NCBI GenBank assembly: GCA_016219425.1
Contig: JACRNB010000011.1
Location: 62,001-126,000 of the forward strand
From: Betaproteobacteria bacterium
Lineage (GTDB): Bacteria; Pseudomonadota; Gammaproteobacteria; Burkholderiales; Thiobacillaceae
DNA length: 64,000 bases
Reading direction: 5' to 3'
In this document: positions 62,135 through 64,000 of the stretch, in pieces
Numbering within the stretch: the first letter of the stretch is position 1
How the letters are laid out: every line of letters starts with the position of its first letter
The notes under the pieces: generated by a model
The model's input: the letters and a program-made list of their open reading frames with translations, nothing else
The model's database searches: none
Told to the model about the DNA's origin: nothing
Made by a program: the position numbers and the translations under genes

Positions 62135-63595
62135 ATGACCCATACCCTCAAACATCTCTCCACCCTGCTCGCCCAGGGCCAGGCCTCCAGCGTCGAGCTG
62201 TGCCAGGACTATCTGGCGCGCATCCAGCGTCTGAATCCGACGCTCAACGCTTTCATCACCGTGGACCCGGCCCGCACCCTGGCCGAGGCCGCCGCCGCCG
62301 ATGCGCGCCGCGCCGCCGGCAATGCCGGTGCGCTCACCGGCGTCCCCATCGCGCACAAGGACATCTTCTGCGCCGAAGGCTGGCTCACCACCTGCGGCTC
62401 CAGGATGCTGTCCAACTTCGTCTCGCCCTACGACGCGCACGTCATCGAGCAATTCAAGGCTGCGGGCATGCCCTGTCTGGGCAAGACCAATATGGACGAG
62501 TTCGCCATGGGCTCCTCCAACGAGACTTCGTTTTTCGGCGCGGTAAAGAACCCCTGGGACGTGGCCCGCGTGCCCGGCGGTTCCTCCGGCGGCAGCGCCG
62601 CCTGCGTGGCGGCGCGCCTTGCCCCGGCGGCCACCGGCACGGATACCGGCGGCTCCATCCGCCAGCCGGCGGCCCTGTGCGGCATCACCGGCCTGAAACC
62701 CACCTACGGCGTGGTGTCGCGCTACGGCATGATCGCCTTCGCCTCCAGCCTGGACCAGGGCGGCCCCATGGCCCAGACCGCCGAAGATTGCGCCCTGCTG
62801 CTCAACGTCATGGCCGGGTTCGATACGCGCGACTCCACCAGCCTGGAGCGGGAGAAAGAGGAGTACGCGCGCGCGTTGACCCAACCGAGCGCCCAACCCC
62901 TGGCCGGCCTGCGCATCGGCCTGCCGCGCGAGTTTTTCGGCGCGGGGCTGAGCGGCGACACCGCCCAGGCCGTGGCAGCGGCCATCGCCCAATACCGCGC
63001 TCTGGGGGCGACCACCGTGGAGGTGGGCCTGCCCAACTCCAACCTGTCCGTGGCCGCCTACTATGTGCTGGCCCCGGCGGAGGCGTCTTCCAACCTGTCC
63101 CGCTTCGACGGCGTGCGCTACGGCTATCGCACCCCGGAGTACGCCGACCTCACCGACCTGTACGAGAAGACCCGCGCCGAAGGCTTCGGCGCCGAGGTGA
63201 AGCGCCGCATCATGATCGGCGCCTATGTGCTCTCGCACGGCTACTACGACGCCTACTACCTCCAGGCGCAAAAGCTGCGCCGCCTCATCGCCAACGACTT
63301 CGCCGCGGCATTCCAGCAGTGCGACGTGATCCTCGGCCCCACCGCCCCCACCACGGCGTTCAAGCTGGGCGAGAAGGCGGACGACCCGGTGCAGATGTAT
63401 CTCTCCGACATCTACACCATCGCCGTGAACCTGGCCGGCCTGCCCGGCATGTCGCTGCCCTGCGGCTTCGACGCAGGCGGTCTGCCCATCGGCATGCAGT
63501 TGATCGGTAACTACTTCAGCGAGGCGCGCATGTTGAACGTGGCGCACCAGTACCAATTGGCGACCGACTGGCACGCGCGGGCGCCGCAACTCTGA
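62135..63595 (+). CDS. gatA: Asp/Glu-tRNA amidotransferase subunit A
   Basis: A 486-aa amidase-signature enzyme that releases ammonia from glutamine for transamidation. The Ser-cisSer-Lys triad is present: Lys in [11 protein letters not shown], Ser in [15 protein letters not shown] and Ser in [15 protein letters not shown]. gatB, normally next, is not adjacent; a Uma2-type gene is inserted instead and gatB may lie beyond the window. Confidence 0.97.
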   Translation: MTHTLKHLSTLLAQGQASSVELCQDYLARIQRLNPTLNAFITVDPARTLAEAAAADARRAAGNAGALTGVPIAHKDIFCAEGWLTTCGSRMLSNFVSPYDAHVIEQFKAAGMPCLGKTNMDEFAMGSSNETSFFGAVKNPWDVARVPGGSSGGSAACVAARLAPAATGTDTGGSIRQPAALCGITGLKPTYGVVSRYGMIAFASSLDQGGPMAQTAEDCALLLNVMAGFDTRDSTSLEREKEEYARALTQPSAQPLAGLRIGLPREFFGAGLSGDTAQAVAAAIAQYRALGATTVEVGLPNSNLSVAAYYVLAPAEASSNLSRFDGVRYGYRTPEYADLTDLYEKTRAEGFGAEVKRRIMIGAYVLSHGYYDAYYLQAQKLRRLIANDFAAAFQQCDVILGPTAPTTAFKLGEKADDPVQMYLSDIYTIAVNLAGLPGMSLPCGFDAGGLPIGMQLIGNYFSEARMLNVAHQYQLATDWHARAPQL

Positions 63596-63607
63596 CGGGA
63601 GAACGCC

Positions 63608-64000
63608 ATGGGATTCGCACTGCGCAAGGACGAGCGGTATACGGTGGAGGACTACCTCACCTGGCCCGAGGACGGCCCGCGTTACGAGCTGATCGACGGC
63701 GTTCCCTATGAACTGAATGCGCCGGGGTATGAGCACCAGAGGGTGGTGGCGGCGCTGCACTACGAACTGGAATACCACAGGCGCGAGCGTCTCAAAGCCG
63801 GCGGCGGCGATGGCGGCCCGACCTGCGACATCCTGGAATCCCCCATCGATGTCGCCCTCTCCGACATCACCGTAGTGCAGCCCGATCTGATCGTGGTGTG
63901 CGACCCGTCCATCGTCGTGAATGGCGTGGTGCGCGGCGCGCCCGACCTGGTGGTGGAAGTCCTCTCCCCCAGCTCCGCCGCCAAGGACCGCAAACACAAA
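63608..64000 (+). CDS. Uma2-family endonuclease-like protein, partial
   Basis: The first 131 codons of a Uma2 (DUF820) protein: LTWPEDGPRYELIDGVPYEL, YEHQRVVAALHYEL and the PD-(D/E)xK-like line PDLIVVCDP...PDLVVEVLSPSS. It runs off the right edge. Uma2 genes are often present in many copies and their target is unknown. It starts 12 bp after gatA. Confidence 0.88.
   Translation, partial: MGFALRKDERYTVEDYLTWPEDGPRYELIDGVPYELNAPGYEHQRVVAALHYELEYHRRERLKAGGGDGGPTCDILESPIDVALSDITVVQPDLIVVCDPSIVVNGVVRGAPDLVVEVLSPSSAAKDRKHK

Overview
This is a GC-rich chromosomal window that reads as a denitrifying betaproteobacterium. The evidence is the housekeeping gene content and order (tgt-yajC-secDF, mreBCD-mrdA-rodA-rlpA, gatCA), betaproteobacterial-type FNR/DNR boxes, and a full set of genes for nitrate, nitrite and nitric oxide respiration. 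I could not run searches, so the lineage below class level is left open.

Layout. 1-5653: a partial tRNA-Arg, a DUF192 protein, tgt, the protein-export genes yajC-secD-secF, and a DedA protein. 5666-7543: an ATPase/mazE-like/mazF-like operon under a nested palindrome. 7619-13329: ffh, a YpjD/CcsA-like membrane protein, an M23 peptidase with a bactofilin, then mutL followed by an S24 peptidase-like protein. 13431-15987: ubiT, ubiV and ubiU, the oxygen-independent ubiquinone hydroxylation genes. 15984-18164: a relBE module, a radical SAM protein, a DUF2249 protein and a cysteine-free DsrC-like protein. 18271-31575: the nitrate block narK1-narK2-(73-aa protein)-narG-narH-narJ-narI on the minus strand and the regulators narX-narL divergent from it. 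31658-35330: NnrS-type and accessory membrane proteins, a REP-associated tyrosine transposase (RAYT) and a 36-aa membrane peptide. 35562-44084: the minus-strand nirS-C-F-DL-G-H-J-N cluster (cytochrome cd1 nitrite reductase and heme d1 synthesis). 44278-46861: a small membrane protein plus norCB. 47104-54731: an HU protein, a zur-like/ZIP/DUF3299 zinc operon, ycaO, and a hybrid histidine kinase with a PhnD-type binding protein. 54834-61733: rlpA, rodA, mrdA, mreD, mreC and mreB. 61813-64000: gatC, gatA and the start of an Uma2-type nuclease gene.

How the genes work together. Nitrate is imported by NarK1/NarK2 and reduced by NarGHI, with NarJ as assembly chaperone. NarXL is the likely nitrate sensor. 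NirS reduces nitrite using heme d1 made with NirF, NirDL, NirG, NirH, NirJ and NirN. NorCB removes nitric oxide and NnrS-type proteins assist in nitrosative stress. UbiUVT would keep ubiquinone synthesis running without oxygen. Four FNR/DNR boxes (TTGAY-N4-ATCAA) precede nnrS, the 36-aa peptide, nirS and the small gene before norC.

The most striking feature is repeat DNA. At least ten paired palindromic elements start with GTAG and end with CTAC, in several unrelated sequence families, and one sits just upstream of a RAYT gene. Several have entered coding sequence with the frame kept open: in the MutL linker, in the NirF signal peptide, and at the UbiV C terminus. One has duplicated the nirH-nirJ junction and made a 42-codon decoy reading frame. 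Two inverted arrays of a 7-bp repeat flank ubiV/ubiU and build the N terminus of NirDL. NarK2 also carries an unusual repeat-containing periplasmic insertion of about 105 residues.
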